DNA of 64,000 nucleotides. It comes from Anaeromassilibacillus sp. An250. GTDB lineage: Bacteria > Bacillota > Clostridia > Oscillospirales > Acutalibacteraceae. The notes beneath the pieces were generated by a model that did not search any database, was not told the DNA's origin, and saw only the letters and a list, made by a program, of their open reading frames with translations. Below, piece by piece: positions 24,829 through 34,451 of the stretch (position 1 is the stretch's first letter; the number at the start of each line of letters is the position of its first letter). A program made the position numbers and the translations under genes. The stretch lies in the NCBI RefSeq assembly GCF_002159845.1, contig NZ_NFJK01000003.1, forward strand, positions 124,001-188,000. The letters are read 5' to 3'.

Positions 24829-25962
24829 ATGGTGTATAAGACGTTTCAAGATTTGAAATTATCGGCGTTGGGCATGGGCTGTATGCGATTGCCGGTGTTG
24901 AACGGCGACGACGCGAAAGTGGATGAAAAGGCCGCCGCTGAGATGGTCGGCTATGCGATGGCGCACGGCGTCAACTACTACGATACCGCTTGGGGCTATC
25001 ACAGCGGCCAATCGGAGCTTGTCCTTGGCAAGGCTTTGGCGCAATATCCCCGGGAAACGTTCTATCTGGCGGACAAGTTCCCTGGCTATGACCTTTCCAA
25101 CATGGGCAAGGTCCAGGAGATCTTTGAAGAACAGCTGAAAAAATGCGGCGTGGATTATTTTGATTTCTATCTGTTCCACAATGTCTGCGAGATGAATATC
25201 GACGCCTATCTGGACCCGCAGTATGGCATCTTCGAGTATCTGATGGAACAGAAGAAGAACGGCCGCATCCGGCATCTGGGCTTCTCCTGCCATGGGAATC
25301 TCCCCGTGTTGAAGCGGTTCCTGGAGGCTTACGGCAGCCACATGGAGTTCTGCCAGCTACAGATCAACTATATAGACTGGACGTTCCAAAACGGCAAGGA
25401 AAAGGTGGATTTGCTCAACGAGTACCATATCCCTGTCTGGGTGATGGAGCCGCTGCGCGGCGGACGGCTGGCCCGCCTCTCCGAGCAGGAGGCCGCGCCA
25501 CTGAAGGCTATGCGTCCGGAGGAGACCATCCCCGCTTGGGCGTTCCGCTTTTTGCAGAGCATCCCGAGCGTGACGATGATTTTGTCCGGTATGTCCGACA
25601 TGGAACAGATGAAGGCAAACATCGCTACCTTTGCGGAGGAAAAGCCCCTGAGTGCAGGGGAGATGGAGGGCCTGCTGGAGATGGCCCAGGGAATGGTGAG
25701 CAAGAGCGCGCTGCCCTGCACAGCCTGCCACTACTGCGTCAGCCACTGCCCGCAGGGGCTTGACATTCCATCGTTGTTGGCGCTGTATAATGAGCATAGT
25801 TTTACCGGAGGCGGCTTTATCGCGCCCATGGTGGTCTCCACGATTCCCAAGGAGAAGCAGCCGAGCGCCTGCATTGGATGCCGGAGCTGCGAAGCGGTCT
25901 GCCCGCAGCAGTTGAAAATCTCGGAGGCAATGGCCGATTTTGCAGCAAAACTGGGCGCTTGA
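24829..25962 (+). CDS. aldo/keto reductase with C-terminal ferredoxin domain
   Basis: A 377-residue protein. The TIM-barrel AKR part (about 1-280) opens LSALGMGCMRLPVL and has NYYDTAWGYHSGQSE with the catalytic Asp and Tyr; a lysine follows at LADKFPGYD and a histidine at YLFHNVCEMN. The C-terminus holds two cysteine sets, CTACHYCVSHCPQG and CIGCRSCEAVCPQQL, expected to bind two [4Fe-4S] clusters. This is a common architecture in strict anaerobes. It probably exchanges electrons between ferredoxin-type carriers and a carbonyl substrate that is not known. AAGGAG precedes the start. The 254 bp upstream contain no gene. Confidence 0.9.
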   Translation: MVYKTFQDLKLSALGMGCMRLPVLNGDDAKVDEKAAAEMVGYAMAHGVNYYDTAWGYHSGQSELVLGKALAQYPRETFYLADKFPGYDLSNMGKVQEIFEEQLKKCGVDYFDFYLFHNVCEMNIDAYLDPQYGIFEYLMEQKKNGRIRHLGFSCHGNLPVLKRFLEAYGSHMEFCQLQINYIDWTFQNGKEKVDLLNEYHIPVWVMEPLRGGRLARLSEQEAAPLKAMRPEETIPAWAFRFLQSIPSVTMILSGMSDMEQMKANIATFAEEKPLSAGEMEGLLEMAQGMVSKSALPCTACHYCVSHCPQGLDIPSLLALYNEHSFTGGGFIAPMVVSTIPKEKQPSACIGCRSCEAVCPQQLKISEAMADFAAKLGA

Positions 25963-26002
25963 GATACGGCCCGATCGGATTTCCTTCCGAAAAGAATACA
26001 AA

Positions 26003-26041
26003 GACGGCCGGCAGCGGGACATCCCGTTGCCGGCCGTTTTC
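26003..26041 (+). terminator. terminator after the aldo/keto reductase gene
   Basis: ACGGCCGGCAACGGG-type stem: ACGGCCGGCAGCGGGA pairs with TCCCGTTGCCGGCCGT, followed by TTTT. Confidence 0.88.
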
Positions 26042-26156
26042 CGGCCACATTTTCTTTGTCCCGTTCAGCCCGTTCCCCGAAAAAACTCTAAGGGTGCCAA
26101 TCGTTTGCCACGTACTTTGCGGGAAAGCGGATGCAGCGGATTTCGTGCGGTGGATT

Positions 26157-27179
26157 TCAGCGGTTCCAAGTGATTTTATCCCTGGTAATGTCTGAAAGCG
26201 TTGCGCAGCCGGTCATTTTCATCACATCGCGCAGCTCCGCGAGGACTTTCTGGGTGTACACCGTTACGCCCTCTGCGCCGCCTCCACAGGCGGCAACCAC
26301 ATAAGGCCGCCCGATCAGGACAGCGTCGGCCCCCAAAGCGAGCGCTTTAAAGACGTCTACGCCGGTGCGGATGGCGCCATCCACGAGAATTTTGACCCGT
26401 GTGCCCACGGCGTCCCGGATGGCGGGAAGCATCTCCGCCGGCGCCGGGGTATGGTCCAAAACGCGCCCGCCGTGATTGGACACCACGATGCCATAGGCGC
26501 CGGTTTCAACGGCCTTCCTGGCACCCTCCGGCGTCATAATGCCCTTGAGCAGGAACGGGAGTTTGGTGGACGCGAGGATTGCTTTCAATTCGTCTACATC
26601 CTTCGAGCAGACCGGTTTCCCGGCGGCAGCTAGGAGAGGGAGTCCGGCAGAGTCGATGTCCATGCAGAGCGCCATTGCGCCAGCTTGCTCGGCCAGATGG
26701 ATTTTTTCCAGGACCTTCTCCCGGTCCCAGGGTTTTATGGTCGGGACAGCGGCGCCGCCTGCCGCTGCCACGGCGGTGAGCGGGTCGGTAAAATAGTAAT
26801 CCGCCGCGCCATCCCCGGTGAACGCGGCGCATCCTGCCGCAATCGTCCCGGGCACTAACGCTTCCGCGTAGGTTTTTTCGTTTAAGTAGCCATTATAGTT
26901 GTTGGACAGGCCGCTGATGGGTGCGGCAAACACCGGGCCCGCGAACGTTTTATCAAAGAAGGAACAAGAGGTGTCCTGCCCCCGGTCGGTGTAGAGCAAA
27001 TCCATGTGGATTTTGATGCTTGCCAAATATTCGTAGCTGTGTGTAAAAGAGCTCCCCGTACCCTTGCCGCCGGTTCCCGGGATTTCTCCGCGGCAGGCAA
27101 TGCCGTTGCATTCGCGGCATACCCGGCAATTCGGGGCCATTGTTTTTCGAGCATTTTCCAAAATTTCGCGATACTCCAT
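26157..27179 (-). CDS. alpha-hydroxy-acid oxidizing protein (FMN-dependent)
   Basis: A 340-residue FMN TIM-barrel enzyme of the lactate oxidase/glycolate oxidase family. The catalytic pair is seen in IVVSNHGGRVLDHTPAP (His and following residues), with the FMN phosphate site VKILVDGAIRTGVDVFKALALGADAVLIGRPY. The N-terminus carries an extra cysteine motif, CRVCRECNGIACRG (about residues 18-31), which is absent from classical lactate oxidases. It could bind a metal or an iron-sulfur cluster. The start at 27179 follows AAAGGCGG. A role in oxidising a 2-hydroxy acid is a family inference. Confidence 0.85.
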   Translation of the reverse strand: MEYREILENARKTMAPNCRVCRECNGIACRGEIPGTGGKGTGSSFTHSYEYLASIKIHMDLLYTDRGQDTSCSFFDKTFAGPVFAAPISGLSNNYNGYLNEKTYAEALVPGTIAAGCAAFTGDGAADYYFTDPLTAVAAAGGAAVPTIKPWDREKVLEKIHLAEQAGAMALCMDIDSAGLPLLAAAGKPVCSKDVDELKAILASTKLPFLLKGIMTPEGARKAVETGAYGIVVSNHGGRVLDHTPAPAEMLPAIRDAVGTRVKILVDGAIRTGVDVFKALALGADAVLIGRPYVVAACGGGAEGVTVYTQKVLAELRDVMKMTGCATLSDITRDKITWNR

Positions 27180-27266
27180 GATACATTCCGCCTTTCTTGA
27201 GAGAAAGTATACCATATTTTTCACTGGTTTCCAATGCAGAATGGCCGAATGTATCCATGCTTAAAA

Positions 27267-27291
27267 GGGCGTGGCAATTTTTGCCACGCCC
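27267..27291 (-). terminator. terminator of the S1-domain gene
   Basis: GGGCGTGGCAA pairs with TTGCCACGCCC. On the minus strand it is followed by TTTT, 15 bp after the S1 gene stop. Confidence 0.85.
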
Positions 27292-27306
27292 AATGGGTGC
27301 GATCTT

Positions 27307-28254
27307 CTAGGAAAGCGCTTCGTGGGGCTGCAACGTAAAATCGGTGATAACCTCCTTTTCGCTGCCCTCCGGGGAATAGACAAAGCGGTCGATATGTTCC
27401 CCTTCATAAAAGTATTTTGGCGGCGCGGGCCGGTAATGATAATCAAAGGTGTCGATGATGACCAATTTCACCTTCATCCGCGCGGGGAGGATGCTCTTTA
27501 TGTAGACGCTTGCCTGCTGGCCGGGGATGACGTCCTCGCGGCTTTCCGCCAATCCCGCAAGGTTGGGCGATAGCTCCACAAAGATCCCGTATGGTTCCAC
27601 GGAGCGCACAATCCCGGCGACGGTCTCCCCTGCGGAAAACAGGGCGACGTTTTCCTCCCAGGTGCCGAGCAGCTCCTTGTGGCTCAGAGTGATGCGGCCG
27701 TTTTCAATGGACTTCACCACCGCCCGGATGTTCATGCCAACGGTAAACCGTTCGCGGGGATGATCGATGCGGGAGACCGAAATGGCGTCGATGGGAAGCA
27801 GGGAGACAATTCCGCAGCCAATGTCTGCAAATGCCCCGAAGTTTTCCAAATGGGTGATCTGGGCGTTGATGATGTCGCCCGGGACCAGGCGGCGGATGAA
27901 CGCCTCCCGGCATTTTTCCTGCGCGGCCCTGCGGGAAAGCAGCGCGGTTGTGCGGCCGTCCCCATCCTTCTGAAAGCCGGTCACAACGAAGCAGACGGGC
28001 CGGTTTACGCGGGAGATGATGGCGATGTCGCGCACCGTGCCTTCGCGAATCCCAAGGGCCCCCTCATCGCGCGGGATAATCCCTTTGACACACCCCAAAT
28101 CGACGAGCAGGTTGTGCGAACTGTCGCATACCAGCGCGCGCCCCTCCAAAATTTGACCCGTACGGCAGGCTTCGATCAGTGCAGCGGTGCTTTGCAGTGC
28201 GGCGCGGTTTTCTGCCGTATCGATCAGCCAGCCCTCGGGATAGTATTCAACCAT
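27307..28254 (-). CDS. S1 RNA-binding domain protein (RpsA-like)
   Basis: A 315-residue protein with at least three OB-fold S1 repeats: about 33-105 (GRALVCDSSHNLLVDLGCVKGIIPRDE), about 122-190 (GDIINAQITHLENFGAFADIGCGIVSLLPID) and about 200-270 (GETVAGIVRSVEPYGIFVELSPNLAGLAE). This is the layout of the short RpsA-like proteins of Firmicutes, which bind single-stranded RNA. Association with the ribosome or RNA decay is possible. It is a single minus-strand gene, divergent from the cyclophilin lipoprotein gene. Confidence 0.8.
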   Translation of the reverse strand: MVEYYPEGWLIDTAENRAALQSTAALIEACRTGQILEGRALVCDSSHNLLVDLGCVKGIIPRDEGALGIREGTVRDIAIISRVNRPVCFVVTGFQKDGDGRTTALLSRRAAQEKCREAFIRRLVPGDIINAQITHLENFGAFADIGCGIVSLLPIDAISVSRIDHPRERFTVGMNIRAVVKSIENGRITLSHKELLGTWEENVALFSAGETVAGIVRSVEPYGIFVELSPNLAGLAESREDVIPGQQASVYIKSILPARMKVKLVIIDTFDYHYRPAPPKYFYEGEHIDRFVYSPEGSEKEVITDFTLQPHEALS

Positions 28255-28495
28255 TTTGAACCCTCCTTATCTCTTACATGGTTATCTATATGCGTTTTCG
28301 AGCGATGGCATTCGTTCGGAAGGGGGCTGCAGGCAGTTTTCTTTGTGCATTTCCGCAGGGTGCCGGCCGCAAAAGTGATTTTTTTGTGAATTTCCGACGG
28401 CTTATCTTGCATATTTACCGAGAATATACTATGATTGTCATGTTGTCCCATCCAAAAGGGAAAATCTGATTGTGAAGAAAGAGAGAGTTTTGAAC

Positions 28496-29464
28496 ATGAA
28501 CAATAAGAGACGTAGAGTAATCAGCGCACTGTTGGCGTGCGCATTGATTGTTTCCCTGACAGCCTGTTCCGGGGATACGGATACTTCTTCGGAGGAGACC
28601 AGCAGCGCTTCCCAGACCGAGTCTGCCACATCTTCAGAGGCTTCAACGGAAACGGTGGAGATCCCGGCGGACGCGGAGGACCATGTACGCCCCGATGACG
28701 GCAAAGAGGTCGGGTATCAGCTGGAGAAGCCCGCGGACGGCGAAGAGATCGCCGTGCTGCACACCTCGATGGGGGATATCCGGATCCGCCTGTTCCCGGA
28801 CGCAGCGCCCAAAGCGGTGGAGAATTTCAAGGGCCTGATCAACGATGGCTATTACAATGGGATTGTATTCCACCGTGTCATTGATAACTTCATGATCCAA
28901 GGCGGCGACCCGACGGCCACCGGAAGCGGCGGCGAGAGCATCTGGGGCGAGCCGTTTGAGGATGAATTCAATACGAACCTCATCAATCTGCGCGGCGCGC
29001 TTTCCATGGCAAATTCCGGCGTGGACACCAACGGCAGCCAGTTTTTTATTGTGCAGTGCAAGGATACCGTCACGGATGATACAGCGGAATCCATGATGAC
29101 CACCATGTATATGAACCGTGAAACCTGCAAGGCGACGCTGATGCTGAACGAGAAGGCGGCTTCCGGCGCAAGCCAGGAGGAGATGAACGCCTACGTTGAC
29201 GGGCTCAATAACACGCTGAACCAGGAATATATGAATGGAGTTCCGGAGGATCAGAAAGCGGTCCTGCAAAAGGCGATTGACCTTTATAAGGAAGTCGGCG
29301 GCACGCCGCACCTCGACTACAAGCACACGGTATTCGGCCAGGTGTTTGAAGAGGATATGGCCGTTGTTGACCAGATTGCTGCGGTGGAAACGGATGAAAA
29401 CGATAAGCCGACAACGGATGTGACCATTGAAAGCGCGGAGATCACCACTTACCACGCGGAGTAA
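28496..29464 (+). CDS. peptidyl-prolyl cis-trans isomerase lipoprotein, cyclophilin type
   Basis: A 322-residue exported lipoprotein. The signal peptide ends in the lipobox LTAC (Cys24). A serine/threonine-rich linker follows. The cyclophilin domain begins at [25 protein letters not shown] and has [15 protein letters not shown] and SQFFIVQ. A charged helical insertion of about 85 residues separates this from the last strands (HTVFGQVFE). It should speed folding of secreted proteins at the outer face of the membrane. The ATG at 28496 follows GAGAGAG; a GTG at 28472 is less likely. Confidence 0.9.
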   Translation: MNNKRRRVISALLACALIVSLTACSGDTDTSSEETSSASQTESATSSEASTETVEIPADAEDHVRPDDGKEVGYQLEKPADGEEIAVLHTSMGDIRIRLFPDAAPKAVENFKGLINDGYYNGIVFHRVIDNFMIQGGDPTATGSGGESIWGEPFEDEFNTNLINLRGALSMANSGVDTNGSQFFIVQCKDTVTDDTAESMMTTMYMNRETCKATLMLNEKAASGASQEEMNAYVDGLNNTLNQEYMNGVPEDQKAVLQKAIDLYKEVGGTPHLDYKHTVFGQVFEEDMAVVDQIAAVETDENDKPTTDVTIESAEITTYHAE

Positions 29465-29501
29465 TGCGCTTTTCCCCAACGACTAAGGAGAGAAAATCAC
29501 C

Positions 29502-30095
29502 ATGAATGAGAACAATCAGCCAAACCAGCCGGGGGGGCAGGAGGGGCAGCAAACCCCTCCAACGCCGCAGCCGCCCTATCAGCCGCCCTACGGTTCTCAG
29601 CCGCCTTATAATGGGCAAACGCCCCCGCCGTACCAGTCCCCCTATGAGAAGCCAGGGCAGCCGCCCTATCAGCCGCCTTATGGCGGGTATCCGCCGCCAG
29701 AGCCGCCCAAAACGCGGGCGCCCCTCAATCCGGAGACGATCAAATTGTTCAATATCTTGTCCTATTTTAGCTTCCTATGGCTGGTGGGGCTGATCGCCGA
29801 TGGGCATAATCCAAAGGTGCGCTATCATGTGAATCAGGGGATCCTCCTCACCATCTTTGAGGTGGTACTGGGGCTGGTGGTCAGCTTGCTCAGCAGCCTG
29901 TTTACGTCCCTATTTTCTGTGGCGCTGGGCGGGGTTATGGTCTTTGCGCAGCTGGGAAGCACCCTTGTTGGGCTGGTCCAACTGGCGCAGTTTGGAGCGG
30001 TTGCCGCTTTGATTATTGTCGGCGTTATGCATGCCGTGCAGGACCGGGAAGAGCCGTTGCCCTTGATCGGTTCCCTGTTTACCATACTAAAATAA
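29502..30095 (+). CDS. DUF4870-like membrane protein with proline-rich N-terminus
   Basis: A 197-residue protein. Residues 1-75 are a low-complexity tail with repeated PPYQPPYG-type units, presumably cytoplasmic or cell-wall facing. The rest has three hydrophobic segments (about 83-100, 110-145 and 155-180) and the motif GLIADGHNPKVRYHVNQGILL, characteristic of the DUF4870 family. The start has AAGGAGAG upstream. It lies 37 bp after the cyclophilin gene and may be cotranscribed. Function is unknown. Confidence 0.75.
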   Translation: MNENNQPNQPGGQEGQQTPPTPQPPYQPPYGSQPPYNGQTPPPYQSPYEKPGQPPYQPPYGGYPPPEPPKTRAPLNPETIKLFNILSYFSFLWLVGLIADGHNPKVRYHVNQGILLTIFEVVLGLVVSLLSSLFTSLFSVALGGVMVFAQLGSTLVGLVQLAQFGAVAALIIVGVMHAVQDREEPLPLIGSLFTILK

Positions 30096-30154
30096 GCCCT
30101 TGCATTATTTGGACAAAATAGCGGGAGAATTTCCCCAAGATTTCTACTTATAAA

Positions 30155-30199
30155 ATATCGCCTATTGCATTGACAAATCGATGTGGTAGGCGATATAAT
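30155..30199 (+). promoter_or_regulatory. pyrG promoter overlapped by an inverted repeat
   Basis: TTGACA (30170-30175) and TATAAT (30194-30199) are 18 bp apart. ATATCGCCTA (30155-30164) and its complement TAGGCGATAT (30187-30196) enclose the -35 box and run into the -10 box, followed by TTTTTT. The element may be at once the terminator of the upstream gene and the pyrG promoter, or an operator. Confidence 0.6.
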
Positions 30200-30276
30200 T
30201 TTTTATGTTTTTGCAAGAACGGTTAAAGAAAGTTGCATAAAATGCGCAGAAAGTGAATAAAAAAGAGGAATTCTGA

Positions 30277-31917
<1,641 letters not shown>

Positions 31918-31933
31918 ATATAGAATATTTGGG

Positions 31934-31962
31934 AAGCCTGATTTTTCAAAAAAATCAGGCTT
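31934..31962 (+). terminator. pyrG terminator
   Basis: AAGCCTGATTTTT pairs with AAAAATCAGGCTT, followed by a T-rich tract. Confidence 0.8.
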
Positions 31963-32024
31963 CTATGTATTTTACGACCAGGAACCATTTCCCAAAAAGA
32001 TTTCCAAATTTCGGGATTTTTGAA

Positions 32025-32053
32025 TTGACAAGGAAAATGGAAGGTGCTATCCT
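32025..32053 (+). promoter_or_regulatory. promoter of the first SipW-type gene
   Basis: TTGACA (32025-32030) and TATCCT (32048-32053) are 17 bp apart, giving a leader of about 140 nt before the start codon. Confidence 0.65.
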
Positions 32054-32086
32054 AAAGAAGAGTTTTCCGGGAAACGATACCCTTTT

Positions 32087-32141
32087 GTTAGCTTCTGCTA
32101 ACTTGCGTTTAACTGCACGGCAAGTGCTGCTTTCAGCAGTT
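32087..32141 (+). promoter_or_regulatory. leader with dyad repeats and putative operator
   Basis: GTTAGC-TTCT-GCTAAC (32087-32102) shares half-sites with the palindrome at the gpmA promoter. It overlaps ACTTGC (32101-32106), which pairs with GCAAGT further on, and AACTGC, which can pair with GCAGTT at the end. These stems exclude one another in part, so the leader may switch structure. Confidence 0.4.
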
Positions 32142-32202
32142 AGATTCGACTAAGAATACGCAAATAGGAAACAAAAGAGATCGAATGAAGGGAAGACGCA
32201 AC

Positions 32203-33306
32203 ATGAGAAAGAACGGAAAACGATTGGTACTGTCCGTTGGGGCAGTATTGACAGCCCTGTGTATTACGGCGGGCGTTACGATGGCTTGGTTCAACGACAC
32301 AGAACCGCTTGCAACAAATTTCAGTGCGGGAAAGCTGGATATTACGGTCACACCGGATCAGGCGGAGCCGGACGAGCAAAAGATCGATTTTGAGAACCTC
32401 CGTCCAATGACCGAGGAGGCATTTGCAGAAGAGCTGGCCGAAGCCGATGGGAACATCGTCAACGCAAATACAGAGGGATATTCCCCGGTACCGGTTTATT
32501 TCCATCCGGTGACGGTCCGCAATGAGGGAACCCTGCCAGCGCAGGTTTTGTTCCAGATGGTGGACGATGGGCCGGACGGGAAAGTTGATGTGGACGAGAT
32601 CACAGTGGAAAATGTGACGGTTAACGGCGATGTCTACGGCGAAAAAGTCACCCAGACCGGCGAACAGGTAGCTTGCGATGCGTCAAATTATATTTTGAAG
32701 GACAAACTGAAAATTTTTGTCTATCAGAAGAACAGTGAAGGCAATTGGGAGAAGGTCCCAAATGTAAACCTCAACGAAGCGTCACTGGAAGAGGGCGAGA
32801 CGGCCGCATTCCAGCCGTTTACCTCGGAAGAGCCGCTGCCGGCCGGTTCCGAAAATGAAGAACAGTTCCTGATCGCCGGTTACCTGCCGGAGGATGCGGG
32901 AAACGCATACCAAGCAAAGCATTATCACGGCGTGCTGTTGGTCTATGCCGGCCAGGTGGACGAGGATGCGGAATGGGGCCCGGCGGAGCCGGAGAAGCTC
33001 GCTGCTCCGACCGTCTATGGAGAGCCGGAAAAGGCGTTCTACAGTGACTATTATACCATCTCCTTCCAGGAGGATTTTGACACAGTCGATGCATGGAAGG
33101 CCGCTGTGCAGAGAGTCACAGTCAATGGGGTGGAGTATTCCAAAACAGATTACATCACCTTCGATTCCAATCAAACCTACCAGCTGCCCCTTGCAGACAA
33201 TGAGATCCGCATCGGAAGCGGGAGCTTCCAGTCCGGCACGACCTATCATGTGGTGGTCGAGGCAGAGGGCTATGAGAACTTCACCTGCGACATTGTTGCA
33301 GAATAA
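32203..33306 (+). CDS. SipW-type signal peptide exported protein (TasA/camelysin-like)
   Basis: A 367-residue exported protein. The N-terminus has a basic start, a hydrophobic core and TMAWFNDTEPLATNFSAGKLDI, the hallmark of substrates of the SipW-type signal peptidase, as in TasA and camelysin. The body is beta-rich and includes FENLRPM, PVYFHPVTVRNEGTLPAQV and IAGYLPEDAGNAYQAKHYHG. All three also occur in the protein at 58250. TasA forms biofilm fibres in Bacillus; a fibre or surface role here is inference. No sipW-like peptidase gene is in the window. The ATG at 32203 gives the canonical signal peptide. Confidence 0.82.
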   Translation: MRKNGKRLVLSVGAVLTALCITAGVTMAWFNDTEPLATNFSAGKLDITVTPDQAEPDEQKIDFENLRPMTEEAFAEELAEADGNIVNANTEGYSPVPVYFHPVTVRNEGTLPAQVLFQMVDDGPDGKVDVDEITVENVTVNGDVYGEKVTQTGEQVACDASNYILKDKLKIFVYQKNSEGNWEKVPNVNLNEASLEEGETAAFQPFTSEEPLPAGSENEEQFLIAGYLPEDAGNAYQAKHYHGVLLVYAGQVDEDAEWGPAEPEKLAAPTVYGEPEKAFYSDYYTISFQEDFDTVDAWKAAVQRVTVNGVEYSKTDYITFDSNQTYQLPLADNEIRIGSGSFQSGTTYHVVVEAEGYENFTCDIVAE

Positions 33307-33335
33307 AACACCGATCCTATAGCCAATGCGGCTAT

Positions 33336-33359
33336 GCGCCCGGCAACCCTGCCGGGCGC
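33336..33359. repeat. GC-rich hairpin after the SipW-type gene
   Basis: GCGCCCGGCA and TGCCGGGCGC form a perfect 10-bp stem with a 4-nt loop. No T-run follows; it may protect the 3' end of the transcript. Confidence 0.6.
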
Positions 33360-33444
33360 GTACGGTATCAGCGGCAGTTTATCCGGCGCAGGGCTTTTAT
33401 AAAACATTCCTTTGGTATTTTATAGAGGCTATTCTGGAAAGACG

Positions 33445-33486
33445 ATAAGCAAAAGGACCCGTATTGATACGGGTCCTTTTGCTTAT
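33445..33486. terminator. bidirectional terminator, 20-bp perfect stem
   Basis: The arms 33445-33464 and 33467-33486 are exact reverse complements around the 2-nt centre TG, with AAAAGG/CCTTTT on the flanks. It lies between the converging SipW-type and degV genes. Confidence 0.9.
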
Positions 33487-33501
33487 CTGCGGTAGATTGG
33501 G

Positions 33502-34356
33502 TCAGCTCTTTTTAAAGACCCCAATTCCCAATAGGCCGGGGCCTGTATGGACACCCAGGGCGGGGCTGATCTGCCCCATTACGGTGATTTTTCCTTTGGG
33601 AATCCGTTTCCGGAGCTCTGCACGGATGAGTTCTGCCTCTTCCGGGGCGCCGCCGTGCATAATCGCCAATTCTACTTCATCATCGCCGGCCGTTTGCTGT
33701 GCAAGGGTTTCGATTTTGTGGATGGACTGCATCCGTCCAAGCGCCTTCCCGACCGTATAATAGATCCCATCTGCATTGCAGGAGATCACCGGCTTTAAGT
33801 TGAGCGCCGTTCCAAATGCTGCCGCAACCAAGCCGATCCGTCCACCCTTCTGCAAATATTCCAAGGTTTTCACACAGAAAAAGACGCGGCTGTTGGGGAG
33901 CTCTGCGGGCATCTTTTGCAGCAATTCTTCCCAGCCCATTCCCTGCTCCAGATACTGTGCCGCCCGCAAAGCGAAAAAACCGCTTCCGATGGAAATGTTT
34001 TTGGTATCCAGGACAAAGCATTCCAGCCCCTCGTAGGCGTCGCCGAGGATTTTCATCACATTGCAGGTGCCGCTCAGCCCACTGGAAATGCATACGACCA
34101 AAACCTTTTCATACCCGTCCGCTTTGATGCGGTCAAAGACGCTTTGAATCATCGCTCCGTCCGGCAGGGACGTTTTCGGGACCTCCACCGGAAGCATGGC
34201 ATACACCGTGTTTGCGCTGATGTTTACGCCGTCGAGATATTCCCGGTCCTTATATAAAATGCGCAAAGGGATCTGATAGATCCCGTATCTTTCCAAAAGT
34301 GCCTTGGGAATGTCCCCGCCGGAATCTGTTAAAACCGCTACTTTGTCTTTATTCAT
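33502..34356 (-). CDS. DegV family fatty-acid-binding protein
   Basis: A 284-residue cytosolic protein. It opens KVAVLTDSGGDIPKALL and has the family blocks TSLPDGAMIQSVFDRI, CISSGLSGTCNVMKI, VLDTKNISIGSGFFAL and KTLEYLQKGGRIGLVAAAFGTALNLKPVI. DegV/FakB proteins bind a fatty acid, and FakB proteins present it to the kinase FakA for phosphorylation. No fakA-like gene lies nearby. The ATG at 34356 has AAAGG 8 bp upstream; the first in-frame ATG at 34377 overlaps the ribosome site. It has its own promoter just after adhE. Confidence 0.92.
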   Translation of the reverse strand: MNKDKVAVLTDSGGDIPKALLERYGIYQIPLRILYKDREYLDGVNISANTVYAMLPVEVPKTSLPDGAMIQSVFDRIKADGYEKVLVVCISSGLSGTCNVMKILGDAYEGLECFVLDTKNISIGSGFFALRAAQYLEQGMGWEELLQKMPAELPNSRVFFCVKTLEYLQKGGRIGLVAAAFGTALNLKPVISCNADGIYYTVGKALGRMQSIHKIETLAQQTAGDDEVELAIMHGGAPEEAELIRAELRKRIPKGKITVMGQISPALGVHTGPGLLGIGVFKKS

Positions 34357-34422
34357 AGCAATAACCTTTCTGTTCAATGATATGTAATGATAAGCACGCT
34401 ATTATCTGATTTTAATAACAAG

Positions 34423-34451
34423 ATTATAACGTGCTTGTATAGAAAAGTCAA
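34423..34451 (-). promoter_or_regulatory. degV promoter at the end of adhE
   Basis: On the minus strand TTGACT (plus 34446-34451) and TATAAT (plus 34423-34428) are 17 bp apart; the -35 box overlaps the adhE stop region. A dyad, AAGCACG (34392-34398) and CGTGCTT (34430-34436), flanks the -10 box and start site. Confidence 0.65.
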
